57,242 bases of DNA from Rikenellaceae bacterium (GCA_022771245.1 JALFCH010000151.1:1-57242); one strand, 5' to 3'; positions 19,479-28,959 are shown, counted from the stretch's first letter. The notes: a model not told the origin generated them from the letters alone. Made by a program: numbers and translations.

Positions 19479-19795
19479 CAGGCTTCTTCCGCTACTTGTT
19501 CTTCAATGTCATCTTCGTAGCCGCTCAGGGCCTTTTCCAGTTTGCGGAGCTGGGCAAGTATGGCGGCCTTGCCCTCTTCCTTGAGCTGGGAGCCTTCCTT
19601 TGAGAGCATATCCTTGAGCGTGGCCATTTCCTCACGCAATTTGTCAGCTTCCTCCCTGGCCTTCTCACCGCCTTCTGCAGCCATTTCCTTGAGCTTTTTA
19701 CGTGTTTCGGAACCTTTGTCCGGTGCCAGCAGTATTCCTGCCGCTACTCCTATCGCCGCTCCGGCGAGCAGAGCAAAAAATGAATTTCCTCTCAT
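19478..19795 (-). CDS. YtxH domain-containing protein
   Basis: MRGNSFFALLAGAAIGVAAGILLAPDKGSETRKKLKEMA: YtxH glycine-rich TM and LLAPxxGxExRKxL motif. Confidence 0.85.
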   Translation of the reverse strand: MRGNSFFALLAGAAIGVAAGILLAPDKGSETRKKLKEMAAEGGEKAREEADKLREEMATLKDMLSKEGSQLKEEGKAAILAQLRKLEKALSGYEDDIEEQVAEEA

Positions 19796-19877
19796 AATTT
19801 CTGAATTTTAACGCTCAGACTGACCTGATGCACAGCAAAAGGCCTCAGTCCAAACCCTTCAGCGTTTGCCGCAAAAA

Positions 19878-21620
19878 TCAATCCACAAAGCCCTTGCGTT
19901 TGAGGAAGTCCCAGATGCGGTCCAGATGGGTGTAGCTGCCTGTCCCCGGAGAGCATTTGTGCTGGAAGCAGTGATTGCGGGTGGCGAGGGTGTGCAGGTC
20001 GCACTGTATGCCCATAGCCCTCATCTTTTCCCAGCATTTGACTGAATTCATCGCAGCCCATCCGTCAGCATCGCCGTGAATGAAAATCATAGGGGCCGTC
20101 TTGAGGTCGAAGGAGAATTCAGGTACGAGTATGTCAGAATCCTCGTTGCCTCCGTGAGTGTTGTGATTGTCAATTCCGTCCGTCAAGGCGTAGGCCGGAT
20201 ATATGCCCACTCCCCACTGCACGTTGCAAGGCACTTTCCAATCGAGGTCATCTATAGGCCAATAGGACCTGTGCAGAGATGAGGTTACTCCCATAAGTGT
20301 GAGGTGGCCGCCTGCCGAACTGCCCATAATGCCTATTCTGTCCGGGTCCAGTCCGCGTGAAGCTGCTTCGCTCCGGACTATGCGTATGGTCCTCTGCAAG
20401 TCTTCCCAGGCAGTGGTGTGCTTGGCAAGTCCTTCAGGGCGAGGTGTGCGGTATTTGAGAGTCACCACTGTCATACCCTTCTCATTCAGATAGCGTCTTG
20501 CCGGAACCACTTCAAAGCCGTCCGGGTCGTTATTGGTGTAGGATCCTCCGGAGTAAATAATCTGTATGGCCTTGGTTTTGAGGTTCTTCGGGATGTGCCA
20601 TTCGATATAGGGTTTGCACTGGTGGTCCTGGGCATCAGGCATCTTTCCTTCCGGCCAAACGTCTTCCCTTATAACTTCAGCACGTGCTTCGTCGCTGTTA
20701 TAGACATTCATAAACGGCACTTCGGCTTCTATTTTGCCCAACCAGCCCATCTGGCGGAGAAACTCCACGGCACGGTCAAAGCCCAGCACTTCGTGTCCCT
20801 TGTCGGCATACAAATGGAGTTCGGCAGGTATGTGCATCCGACGCAACTGCCTGTAAACCAATGTGGAAGTTGTCGGAGTGTAAGGGTCAAGCCCACCGTG
20901 ATGGAAACTCATCGGGCAGGTCTTCCCGTCGAATTTGAAAATATTGCTCAATTGAACATCAGTGCCGTAGCCTTCGCGCAAGGCAGGAGTGCCTGTCTCC
21001 CCGTCGGTGGTGCCGTAGGCAGGAGCATTGACAATTGCGATGTTGATGTGGCAGGGGAGAGAGTCAATCTTGTCCACCGGCTGATATGCCCTGACGCTGG
21101 AACTGGTGCCGAGCAGCAGAGCAAGGTGGGAACCGGCAGACATAGAAATCGTGCCGATTTTCTCAGGGTCATATCCTCTTTTGGCCGCCTCCCTGCGCAC
21201 CAGCCTGATGGCCCTCTGCCCGTCTTCCCAGGCAGTCTGATAAATAGGAATCCCCTGCGGACGAGGAGTCCTGTACACCAGATTGACGCATTGGAAGCCC
21301 AGCTCAGTCAGCTTTTCAGACCAGTTCTTTATGTGGTCCACATCATACAGACACTCATAAGACCCCCCGGAAATCAGCACCATACATCCTCCGTTGCGCT
21401 TGTCGGCAGACGGAGCCTCAAACCATTCGAGATAGGGAGCACGATGTTTGTCTGCATTGAAATCAGCCTGACGCGTCGCGTCAATCATAGCCGCAATCTG
21501 ATGCCCCTGTGCATCCGGCATCTTTCCCTTGGGCCACAAGTTCATTCTTTCGTTGGCCTGCATTGCCAGCCCCCACGAGAGCAAAGCCGTGCCAATCAGC
21601 AGTCTGTAAAATCTTTTCAT
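19878..21620 (-). CDS. Tandem-domain alpha/beta hydrolase (carbohydrate esterase-like)
   Basis: 580 aa with two homologous halves: NLWPKGKMPDAQGHQ...LISGGSYECLYD...ISMSAGSHLALL and DVWPEGKMPDAQDHQ...IYSGGSYTNND...MGSSAGGHLTLM. Confidence 0.8.
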   Translation of the reverse strand: MKRFYRLLIGTALLSWGLAMQANERMNLWPKGKMPDAQGHQIAAMIDATRQADFNADKHRAPYLEWFEAPSADKRNGGCMVLISGGSYECLYDVDHIKNWSEKLTELGFQCVNLVYRTPRPQGIPIYQTAWEDGQRAIRLVRREAAKRGYDPEKIGTISMSAGSHLALLLGTSSSVRAYQPVDKIDSLPCHINIAIVNAPAYGTTDGETGTPALREGYGTDVQLSNIFKFDGKTCPMSFHHGGLDPYTPTTSTLVYRQLRRMHIPAELHLYADKGHEVLGFDRAVEFLRQMGWLGKIEAEVPFMNVYNSDEARAEVIREDVWPEGKMPDAQDHQCKPYIEWHIPKNLKTKAIQIIYSGGSYTNNDPDGFEVVPARRYLNEKGMTVVTLKYRTPRPEGLAKHTTAWEDLQRTIRIVRSEAASRGLDPDRIGIMGSSAGGHLTLMGVTSSLHRSYWPIDDLDWKVPCNVQWGVGIYPAYALTDGIDNHNTHGGNEDSDILVPEFSFDLKTAPMIFIHGDADGWAAMNSVKCWEKMRAMGIQCDLHTLATRNHCFQHKCSPGTGSYTHLDRIWDFLKRKGFVD

Positions 21621-21745
21621 ATTATTGTCAGTAAGTAGGGTTTATTGATATTTGTTGACTTTGTCCGGATTATTATTGAACTCGAGTTTCGCAAGTCAGT
21701 AATCCGCACCGGAAAACAGTCAGCGGCAAGGCTGGACAAAAATGC

Positions 21746-22219
21746 TTATTTCAGGCTTCTGTTGGCATAAGAGGCTATGCAGTCCGGGAGCTCGATTGAA
21801 TATTCAGGATCATCGACCAGTGGGGAGGTGAGCAACATATCCGCTGTGGTCCTGTTTGTTGCAAAGGCAATGTTGTAGAGGGCGGCAAGTCTGGTTAGTG
21901 CGGATACGTCATTCTGATGCCCTTGCACAATAAGATTGTCGCAGAAGAATATCAGCATATTTATTTTTTGCTCGGCAATCATAGCGCCTATCTGCTGGTC
22001 TCCTCCCAACGGACCGGAGAAAAGCCTTGTGACCTTCTTTTCAAATGGGCGTATCAGTTTCCCTTCCTCCTCGATAACGAGTTCGGAGATGAGTCTTCCT
22101 GTAGTGCCTGTTGCCCAGATATTGTATTTTGCAAGCATTTTCCAATTGAACTTCACCCAGTCGATAAGTTCTTTCTTTCGTCCGTCGTGAGCGACAAGTG
22201 CAATATTGATTTCTTTCAT
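21746..22219 (-). CDS. mgsA: Methylglyoxal synthase
   Basis: MKEINIALVAHDGRKKELIDWVKFN...WATGTTGRLI...SGPLGGDQQIGAMI motifs. Confidence 0.93.
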   Translation of the reverse strand: MKEINIALVAHDGRKKELIDWVKFNWKMLAKYNIWATGTTGRLISELVIEEEGKLIRPFEKKVTRLFSGPLGGDQQIGAMIAEQKINMLIFFCDNLIVQGHQNDVSALTRLAALYNIAFATNRTTADMLLTSPLVDDPEYSIELPDCIASYANRSLK

Positions 22220-22291
22220 AGTCTTATTGTTTTTTTTGAGCATCGGTAACAGTTTCGTCCCTCAAAAATTGTGCTTCAGGATATCGATCTC

Positions 22292-22457
22292 TTAGTAATA
22301 TGAAAATAATAATTTGCCTCAGATTTGAATTAGATTTTCGAGGTCAGATTTTCACCCGAAGAAGGAGCATAGCCGAAGGTATGTGACTGATGAGGGAGGA
22401 AATATGGACCGAAAAGATTTTCAAAGATGATGCAGGTTATTTTTTGAGGATTACTTA
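22292..22457 (+). repeat. MITE-like element, full copy 1 (160-bp core 22295-22454, TTA/TTA flanks)
   Basis: TTA-GTAATATGAAAATAATAATTTGCCTCAGATTTGAATT...TTATTTTTTGAGGATTAC-TTA; same sequence family as 24240-24405 (inverted) and 42038-42203. Confidence 0.85.
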
Positions 22458-24179
22458 AATGATTTCCTCCATACGGACGAGTTCCCAGCCGCAGAACTGC
22501 ATAATGATTTTGTGGAGTCGGGTGCCCTGACGGAGAACTTCGACGCGAGGTGCTGAGGCATAGCCATTGATTTGCTCGACGGCCTGCTGCCACTGTGATT
22601 CCGCTTTGGCATCGAAGTCCTTCTTCGGGAGGTATTTTACTTCAAGGATGTAGCTGTGCTCCGACTTGTAGTGGGTCAAGTTCGGCAGGAGGAAGAAGTC
22701 GCAGTAGCCGTGCTGGACTTCGACTTCGGGAGCGGTGAGATAGTAGTCGTTGAGATTGAGGTAGGCGAGGAAGAAACCCTGGATGTTGCGCTCGCCCTCG
22801 ATGCTGTCACGCACTGACGAAAGCCTCTGGTGGCAGTCGGCCATATACTGGAGACCGTCCCTCCACTGCCCGTCGAAGGCCATTGCATCGAATGCATCAC
22901 GCAGATTGCTGATGTTCACATTGCAATGGTTATAATTCTCAAGGAGATAGCCGTAGTACTGCTTGCGGACATTGTTGTTCGGGATGCCGAGTATCAGACG
23001 GCTGCCCCGTGTGCCAGTGATTGTCAGCATACCATAGTAGAACAGCAGGCTAGGGAATACCTCCGGGTCAGTCATATCCATAGCCGAGAAGGAAGTTCTC
23101 AGGTCGGCGACAATCTGTCCCTCTTCGATTACCTTCATCAGCACTCCCTTGCGGTTGCCGTCCAGCTTGTCCAACTGTATGAGCTTCTTGAGCTTGCTGT
23201 AGTCGGTACGGGTGTTGTTGTCCAGCATTTCCTCCGGAGCGTGCCCGGAATTCACATAATGCTTCAGGTAGTAAAGCACCATATCGCAGTTGAAAACTGT
23301 GTTGCCGTCTCCGAGACAATCTTTGGCGAAGCAATAGTTGTCGTACCAAGGCCTCATATCCTCAATCATATCCTCTATGTCGCAGTTAGCAGGGAGCATC
23401 CCCACTCTCTTGTAATACTGGAACATATCCCGCACATCCGCAGTGGAGAACCCGAGCATCTTGTCCAGTTCCGGCTGGGTGGAAGCATTCCAACCGATGT
23501 TGAATCCGCTGGTGAGGTCGTCGAGTGTGACGGGGCTTACTCCGGTGAGGAAGATGCGCTCGAAATTGCCTTTGAACTTCTTGAAAAGGTCCCGGTAGAA
23601 CCCGTCGGCGTGGGTGATGGCGTGATAGACTTCTTCGCCCTGTTCGTTCAGAACCACGTTGGTGAAGTTGTCGTATTCGTCGATTATCAGGTATAGAGGA
23701 ATTTGCAGTTTTTTTGCATTGTCCACTATCAACTTCAACTTGCCTGAATAGGTATTGATAGAAAAAAAAGCGGAAACGACATCATCAGGATAATCGGATT
23801 TGTAGGTCCTCATAAAATCATCCAGACACAGGCTGCAGTATTCCGAAAAATTATCTTCCAGACGGCTGATGCCTCCACCAATCTGTGAAAAATCCATATA
23901 CAAAACCTGATACCGGTTTCGCAAAGGAGTGGGATGCTGCCCGATGTACAGGCCTCCGAAGATCCGCTCGAAATCCCCCGCTGCAGCTTTGTCGTAATAG
24001 AGCTGCATCATATTGATGAACAGACTCTTGCCGAACCTTCGCGGGCGGATGAATATCAGAGTGCGGGGCTGTCTTTCAAGTTCCTCAATATACATTGACT
24101 TGTCCACGTAGTACAAGCCACGCTCAATCACCGACCTGAAATCGGAAACCCCATAAGGTATTTGCTTAATCTGTTCCAT
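22455..24179 (-). CDS. AAA-ATPase-like protein with C-terminal PD-(D/E)XK nuclease-like domain
   Basis: 574 aa; family hallmark RPRRFGKSLFINMM, LIIDEYDNFTN; C-terminal CDFFLLPNLTHYKSEHSYILEVKYLP (D...ExK). Stop codon lies in the flanking repeat. Confidence 0.88.
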   Translation of the reverse strand: MEQIKQIPYGVSDFRSVIERGLYYVDKSMYIEELERQPRTLIFIRPRRFGKSLFINMMQLYYDKAAAGDFERIFGGLYIGQHPTPLRNRYQVLYMDFSQIGGGISRLEDNFSEYCSLCLDDFMRTYKSDYPDDVVSAFFSINTYSGKLKLIVDNAKKLQIPLYLIIDEYDNFTNVVLNEQGEEVYHAITHADGFYRDLFKKFKGNFERIFLTGVSPVTLDDLTSGFNIGWNASTQPELDKMLGFSTADVRDMFQYYKRVGMLPANCDIEDMIEDMRPWYDNYCFAKDCLGDGNTVFNCDMVLYYLKHYVNSGHAPEEMLDNNTRTDYSKLKKLIQLDKLDGNRKGVLMKVIEEGQIVADLRTSFSAMDMTDPEVFPSLLFYYGMLTITGTRGSRLILGIPNNNVRKQYYGYLLENYNHCNVNISNLRDAFDAMAFDGQWRDGLQYMADCHQRLSSVRDSIEGERNIQGFFLAYLNLNDYYLTAPEVEVQHGYCDFFLLPNLTHYKSEHSYILEVKYLPKKDFDAKAESQWQQAVEQINGYASAPRVEVLRQGTRLHKIIMQFCGWELVRMEEII

Positions 24180-24239
24180 AGTACATCAGCTTGCCTTTCA
24201 AACAGGCACATCCGCAAATGTACGAAAATAGAATGGAAT

Positions 24240-24405
24240 TTAGTAATCCTCAAAAATAACCTGCATCATCTTTGAAAATCTTTTCGGTCCATATTTCCTC
24301 CCTCATCAGTCACATAGCTACGGCTATGCTCCTTCTTCGGGTGAAAATCTGGCCTCGAAAATCTAATTCAAATCTGAGGCAACTTATTATTTTCATATTA
24401 CTTAG
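24240..24405 (-). repeat. MITE-like element, full copy 2 (160-bp core 24243-24402, TTA/TTA flanks)
   Basis: Reverse complement orientation relative to copy 1: TTA-GTAATCCTCAAAAATAACCTGCATCATC...TTATTATTTTCATATTAC-TTA. Confidence 0.85.
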
Positions 24406-24432
24406 TAATCCTCAAAAAATAACCTGCATCAC
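24403..24432 (-). repeat. Truncated MITE end abutting copy 2
   Basis: TTA-GTAATCCTCAAAAAATAACCTGCATCA repeats the first about 27 bp of copy 2. Confidence 0.65.
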
Positions 24433-24465
24433 ATTACAGAATACCGGGACAATATCCCGAAACAA

Positions 24466-25905
24466 TCAGTCCCAATTGTCGGTGCGGAAAGGGATGAGGG
24501 GCAGTCCGGCGTTGTTCTTGACTTGGCCGCTGAGATAGTCGCTGTAGCCATAGCGTACAGCCACCGGGGCGGGAACTTCTGGACTGGAAACCACTATGTG
24601 TCCGGGGTCGCTTTCGTAAATCATTGCATCGGCCGGATGGAAGACTCTGTCCTCTCCGGCAATCTCAAAGTCCACAAGAGGGATGAACATGGGGCAAAGT
24701 CCCAATGGAGCATTGTCAACGCCTATATAGGCCTTGCCTTCACGGATTTCCATATCTTTGAAAGATGGACTTTCGCACCATAGGCCCTCTCTGCCGTAGG
24801 TCTTGGCCAGTGCAAGATTGACGAGTCTTTCCGCCACCTGTCTTTTCTTGGGGAAGTGTATATAATGGTAGTCGCCGAGGTCGGCCGTGCAGACCATAGA
24901 GCAGTCTTGTATATCTTTGCCTCCAAGCCATTGATGCTCCCTGAGCCTCGCTCCGGAATTCGCTGTGCCCCAATAACTGTGGAAAGGGGTCACCTGCACA
25001 TAATAGAAAGGAAGTTTTGCCTGCCATTCTTCCCTGAGCATCTTCACGAAGGCGGGCAGCAGTTTGCTGTAATCCTCCGGATTGGCGCAGTTGTTTTCTC
25101 CCTGATACCATATCATCCCCTTTATCACATAGGGAAAGAAGGGGTGGAGTTTGGAATTGTAGAGTACGGCAGGCGTGGTGTAGGGATCTGTGACGGGTCC
25201 CTGTGCTTCAAAGGCAGTTTGGTCCACGTGGGCGAAACCTTCCAGTGCCTGCCTGTCCATCCAGGTCTCGATTCTGGTGCCTCCGTGCGAGGCCACTATA
25301 ATCCCCACGGGCACATTCATTTTGCTTTGCAATATGCTGGCGAAGTAATAGGCGACTGCACTCGTTACTGCCACATCTCCGGGATTGTTCAGGTGCCATT
25401 CCCCCTCACATTCGTCCAAGGGAGTGCGGCTCACGATCTTAGTCAGTTTTCCGTCCTTGACATCCGCAAGGAACATTCTCACAGGCACATCTGACGTGGC
25501 ACTTGCCATTGCTTCGCTGAATCCCTCCACAGGAGAACCCGGGAATCCCTGCATAGGCATTTCCATATTGGACTGTCCGCTGCAGAACCATACTTCGCCA
25601 GTGAGGACATTGTCAAGCACCACCTCCTCACCGTCGCTGCAGACGATGGACCACGGACCTCCGGCAGGGGGCGTGTGGACCGTAACTGCCCATTCTCCGG
25701 AATCTGAGGCCTCGGTCTTGTGGCGTTTGCCGTCCCAGGAAGTGGTGATCTGGATTCTTGCACCGGGATTGGCCCGGCCCCATATTCTTACATCAGAATC
25801 TTGCTGCAATACCATATTGCTCCCCAATACGGGTGGAAGTTTCACTCTTGCACCTGCCGCTATGGCAAGCAGTGCGAGGATTGTGGTCTGGATAAACTTT
25901 TTCAT
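24466..25905 (-). CDS. Sialate O-acetylesterase-like secreted SGNH hydrolase
   Basis: VKLPPVLGSNMVLQQDSDVRIWGRANPG; GEVWFCSGQSNMEMPM; IKGMIWYQGENNC; signal peptide. Confidence 0.88.
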   Translation of the reverse strand: MKKFIQTTILALLAIAAGARVKLPPVLGSNMVLQQDSDVRIWGRANPGARIQITTSWDGKRHKTEASDSGEWAVTVHTPPAGGPWSIVCSDGEEVVLDNVLTGEVWFCSGQSNMEMPMQGFPGSPVEGFSEAMASATSDVPVRMFLADVKDGKLTKIVSRTPLDECEGEWHLNNPGDVAVTSAVAYYFASILQSKMNVPVGIIVASHGGTRIETWMDRQALEGFAHVDQTAFEAQGPVTDPYTTPAVLYNSKLHPFFPYVIKGMIWYQGENNCANPEDYSKLLPAFVKMLREEWQAKLPFYYVQVTPFHSYWGTANSGARLREHQWLGGKDIQDCSMVCTADLGDYHYIHFPKKRQVAERLVNLALAKTYGREGLWCESPSFKDMEIREGKAYIGVDNAPLGLCPMFIPLVDFEIAGEDRVFHPADAMIYESDPGHIVVSSPEVPAPVAVRYGYSDYLSGQVKNNAGLPLIPFRTDNWD

Positions 25906-25992
25906 TGGTCTTATGTGTTGTTCCTACCCCTTACGGGGTGGTCGTAGGAAATATTCCCTGAAAATAACAATTCAGACCGGCAAAAGTATTAG

Positions 25993-26032
25993 TAAGTAAT
26001 CTAAAAAATACCCTCCGTCAGATTTGAATTTT
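25993..26032 (+). repeat. Degenerate, truncated MITE left end
   Basis: TAA-GTAATCTAAAAAATACCCTCCGTCAGATTTGAATTTT aligns with the left end of copy 1 (GTAATATGAAAATAATAATTTGCCTCAGATTTGAATT). Confidence 0.5.
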
Positions 26033-26101
26033 GATAGAGGCTCGATAGTACTTGTCGGGTAGAAAAGTGTTATATTTGTTGTGACCATATAGTTGATAGC
26101 G

Positions 26102-26427
26102 ATGACAATTGACACTGACAGACATCTGCTCAACGGTTTACGGAAAGGATACGAGGATGCTTTCGTTGAACTTTTCAACCGTTACGGCAGAATGATGTAA
26201 GCACTTCGATTCTGCTGCCATTGTGCGGCCTGTGGTTCGTATCAGACAGGACTGGCCTTTTCTCCACAGTCCAATACACGGAAGTCGAGGTGCCGTCGGG
26301 AGACAAGATGAAGGTAATTCTGCCGGACGGTTCGGATGTCACGCTCAATGCGTTGAGCCGCCTGATGAATCGGAGCTGCCGAAAGATGGGCTATAATTAC
26401 AATATAGGAAATAATACCCACATATAG
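26102..26427 (+). pseudogene. Remnants of an ECF sigma factor (26102-26200) and a FecR-type anti-sigma factor (26221-26427)
   Basis: 26102-26200 encodes only MTIDTDRHLLNGLRKGYEDAFVELFNRYGRMM*, an ECF sigma N-terminus. Downstream YTEVEVPSGDKMKVILPDGSDVTLNALSRL is the FecR core motif with neither N- nor C-terminal remainder. Confidence 0.7.
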
Positions 26428-26450
26428 TTGTAATATATTAAAACATTATT

Positions 26451-26458
26451 TACATTTG
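26451..26458 (+). promoter_or_regulatory. Bacteroidota-type -7 box (TACATTTG) for the toxin-antitoxin operon
   Basis: TACATTTG 5 nt before the ATG at 26463; a GTTG at 26427-26430 gives a 20-bp spacer to a weak -33 element. Confidence 0.45.
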
Positions 26459-26462
26459 CAAA

Positions 26463-26795
26463 ATGGAGAGAAGGGTGCTCGCATATAAAAACTATTTTGT
26501 GGATTTTATTAATTCCTTAAATGACGCTGAATCAAGAAAGGTATTCTATGTCATAGAAATGCTTAAGTGTCAAGAACGATTGAGCGAAAAATTTGTAAAG
26601 TATTTGGAGGATGGAATTTATGAATTGCGTGCAGAATGTGCGGGTAATATCTTTCGTGTAATGTTTATTTTTGATGAAGGCAATATAGTGATGCTTTTTA
26701 ATGGCTTTCATAAGAAAACACAGAAGACGCCCAGAAAAGAAATAATTCTGGCAAAACGATTGCGAAATGAATACTACAATGAAAAGAGAAAGTAA
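26463..26795 (+). CDS. RelE/HigB (Gp49-like) toxin
   Basis: 110 aa: DGIYELRAECAGNIFRVMFIFDEGNIVMLFNGFHKKTQKTPRKEIILAKRLRNEYY; followed by an overlapping XRE gene. Confidence 0.88.
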   Translation: MERRVLAYKNYFVDFINSLNDAESRKVFYVIEMLKCQERLSEKFVKYLEDGIYELRAECAGNIFRVMFIFDEGNIVMLFNGFHKKTQKTPRKEIILAKRLRNEYYNEKRK

Positions 26796-27150
26796 TATCG
26801 TTGATATTGATTCTATGTTGAACGACAAATTCGGTGCGGTCGGTACAGAATCGCGTTCCGAATTTCGTAAAGAGGCATACAACTATTGCATAGGCCAGTT
26901 GATTATGGATGCCAGAAAGCAGGAAGGGTTTACCCAGACTGAACTTGCAGACAAGCTGGGCGTCAGCAAATCTTACATTTCCAGAGTCGAAAAAGGCCAA
27001 ATCGAGCCTGGGGTAGGTACTTTTTTCAGGATGATTAATGCATTGGGTTTGAGATTGGAGATAGTCAAGACCATGTTTTCCTCAACCGGAGTTCATCAGC
27101 CGGTGACATATCTTTCAGATTCAGACACCCCGTCATACAGTTCCAAATAG
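26767..27150 (+). CDS. HigA-like XRE-family antitoxin
   Basis: HTH: LIMDARKQEGFTQTELADKLGVSKSYISRVEKGQIEPGVGTFFRMINALGLRLEI; overlaps the toxin ORF by 29 nt. Confidence 0.88.
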   Translation: MNTTMKRESNIVDIDSMLNDKFGAVGTESRSEFRKEAYNYCIGQLIMDARKQEGFTQTELADKLGVSKSYISRVEKGQIEPGVGTFFRMINALGLRLEIVKTMFSSTGVHQPVTYLSDSDTPSYSSK

Positions 27151-27270
27151 GGGATAATTTGACTCTCCCGACCAACCATTTCGCCACAATCAGGGGTTCG
27201 ATAGCCACAAAACCGTGGGCCATTCGGCACAAAAACATCCTGGAAGGCCTTCGAAGGCATATTCCTGGCT

Positions 27271-27278
27271 TAACTTTG
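27271..27278 (+). promoter_or_regulatory. Candidate -7 box (TAACTTTG) upstream of the acyl-CoA ligase
   Basis: Matches TAnnTTTG, 31 nt before the ATG at 27310. Confidence 0.4.
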
Positions 27279-27309
27279 CCGTGAACAAATTTTTAACGCG
27301 ACAAAGCAA

Positions 27310-28959
27310 ATGAACTCATTCATCAATCTTTTCAATTCCTCTGTGGCGGAGTGCTGGGACTGCAAGGGCCTTTCGCAATTCCGCGTGAAGGAATTGAAGT
27401 ATTCAGAACTGGCCAGGGAGATGGCAGTGCTGCAGGATATGTGGCAGGAGGCCGGCCTTGAAAGGGGAGACAAGATTTCCATCAATGCCAAAAGCGGTGT
27501 TAATTGGATAACGGTATTTATGGCATCGGTCAGCGGTGGCTATGTGAGCGTCCAGCTTTTCAACGGCTTTCTGCCTTCCGATACGGCCAGCCTCGTATGC
27601 CATTCGGACAGCCGCATACTCTACACGGAGAAGGCCAATTTTTCCTCTATGGATTTCGAGGCTATGCCGCAGCTTCTCGGAGCGGTGGACACGGAGTCCG
27701 GAGAACTCCTCGCTTACAGAAACGGTTTCGATGTCATATACAACAACCGTTATGCGGCTTTTGATGCCAAATATCCTGACGGCTACTCCAAGTCAGACTT
27801 TCTTGAACGTCTGTCAAGGATGAGCATACCTTCGCTCGACGATATGTGTGCAATAATGTACACCTCAGGTTCCACGGGCAATCCCAAAGGGGTGATGCTG
27901 AGCGTGAGGAATTTCAGTGCCAATGTGAATTTCCTCGCCCGCACTTTGCCTATGAGGCGCGGGGAAAACCATCTCAGCGTGCTGCCTTATGCCCATATTT
28001 TCGGTCTCACCGTGGATGCAATCACCTCACTCAGCATAGGAATGCATCTTTGCATACTCGGCGCAATGCCCATTCCACGCATACTCAAGGAAGCCTTTGC
28101 GGAACTCCACCCGAAGGTGTTCTTTGCAGTGCCTATGATTCTGGGCAAATTCGTGGAATCGGTTCTCGGAGACGATATCTACGCAGCGGAACTCAATGAC
28201 TATCAAAATCATCCTGAGTTCTGTGAACAGTTGCGCCAGAGGGTTATGGACGCTATGGGCGGCCAGCTGCAGGTTTTTGCCACTGGAGGTGCAGCCATTC
28301 CGCCTGCAATAGAATCCCTGCTTGCATTCAAACTCAAGACACCTTTTATCACCGGTTACGGAATGACGGAAACGGCTCCCGTGATTTCCCTCGGACCCGT
28401 CGGGGCCTACAAGGCTAAGTCCTGCGGTATGGTTTATAAGGATTATGTGGATGTGAAAATCAATTCCGCAGACCCACGCAACATTCCCGGTGAGGTGATG
28501 GTCAAGGGAGATATAGTTTTTCTCGGATATTACAAGAATCCTCAGGCCACAGCTCAGGTGCTTATGGAAGACGGCTGGCTCAGAACGGGAGACATAGGAG
28601 TGATGGACGAAGACAATGTACTCTTCCTGATGGGCAGGTGCAAGAATATGCTGCTCTCCACCAACGGGCAGAACATCTTCCCTGAGGAAATAGAGGTGGT
28701 GCTGAACACTCTTCCGCTTGTGGCTGAATCGCTGGTGGTGATGAGGGACGGCAGACTCCACGCAATCATAGTCCCGGATGCGGCTGAAATCGACAGGATG
28801 GGCTACGATGCCCAGACCATATCCGCCGTTATGGAGTCCAACATTGCCAGGCTCAACACCCTCATACCGGCCTATTCTGCAGTGAATGCCTTTGAATTGC
28901 GTTACGAGGCCTTCGCCAAGACCCCGAAAGGCAGCATCAAGCGTTTCATGTATTCCTGA
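27310..28959 (+). CDS. AMP-dependent acyl-CoA (long-chain fatty acid) ligase
   Basis: MYTSGSTGNPKGVMLS, TGYGMTETAPVIS, WLRTGDIGVMDEDNVLFLMGRCKNMLL motifs. Confidence 0.9.
   Translation: MNSFINLFNSSVAECWDCKGLSQFRVKELKYSELAREMAVLQDMWQEAGLERGDKISINAKSGVNWITVFMASVSGGYVSVQLFNGFLPSDTASLVCHSDSRILYTEKANFSSMDFEAMPQLLGAVDTESGELLAYRNGFDVIYNNRYAAFDAKYPDGYSKSDFLERLSRMSIPSLDDMCAIMYTSGSTGNPKGVMLSVRNFSANVNFLARTLPMRRGENHLSVLPYAHIFGLTVDAITSLSIGMHLCILGAMPIPRILKEAFAELHPKVFFAVPMILGKFVESVLGDDIYAAELNDYQNHPEFCEQLRQRVMDAMGGQLQVFATGGAAIPPAIESLLAFKLKTPFITGYGMTETAPVISLGPVGAYKAKSCGMVYKDYVDVKINSADPRNIPGEVMVKGDIVFLGYYKNPQATAQVLMEDGWLRTGDIGVMDEDNVLFLMGRCKNMLLSTNGQNIFPEEIEVVLNTLPLVAESLVVMRDGRLHAIIVPDAAEIDRMGYDAQTISAVMESNIARLNTLIPAYSAVNAFELRYEAFAKTPKGSIKRFMYS

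Noticed and set aside
20418-21638. 406-aa plus-strand ORF antisense to the tandem esterase
   Set aside because: Low-complexity, non-protein-like composition and complete overlap with a clearly homologous gene; a codon-bias shadow ORF.
22292-24432. CRISPR-like interpretation of the repeated segments
   Set aside because: Repeats are 160 bp, dispersed, in both orientations, with target duplications and no regular spacers; no cas genes.
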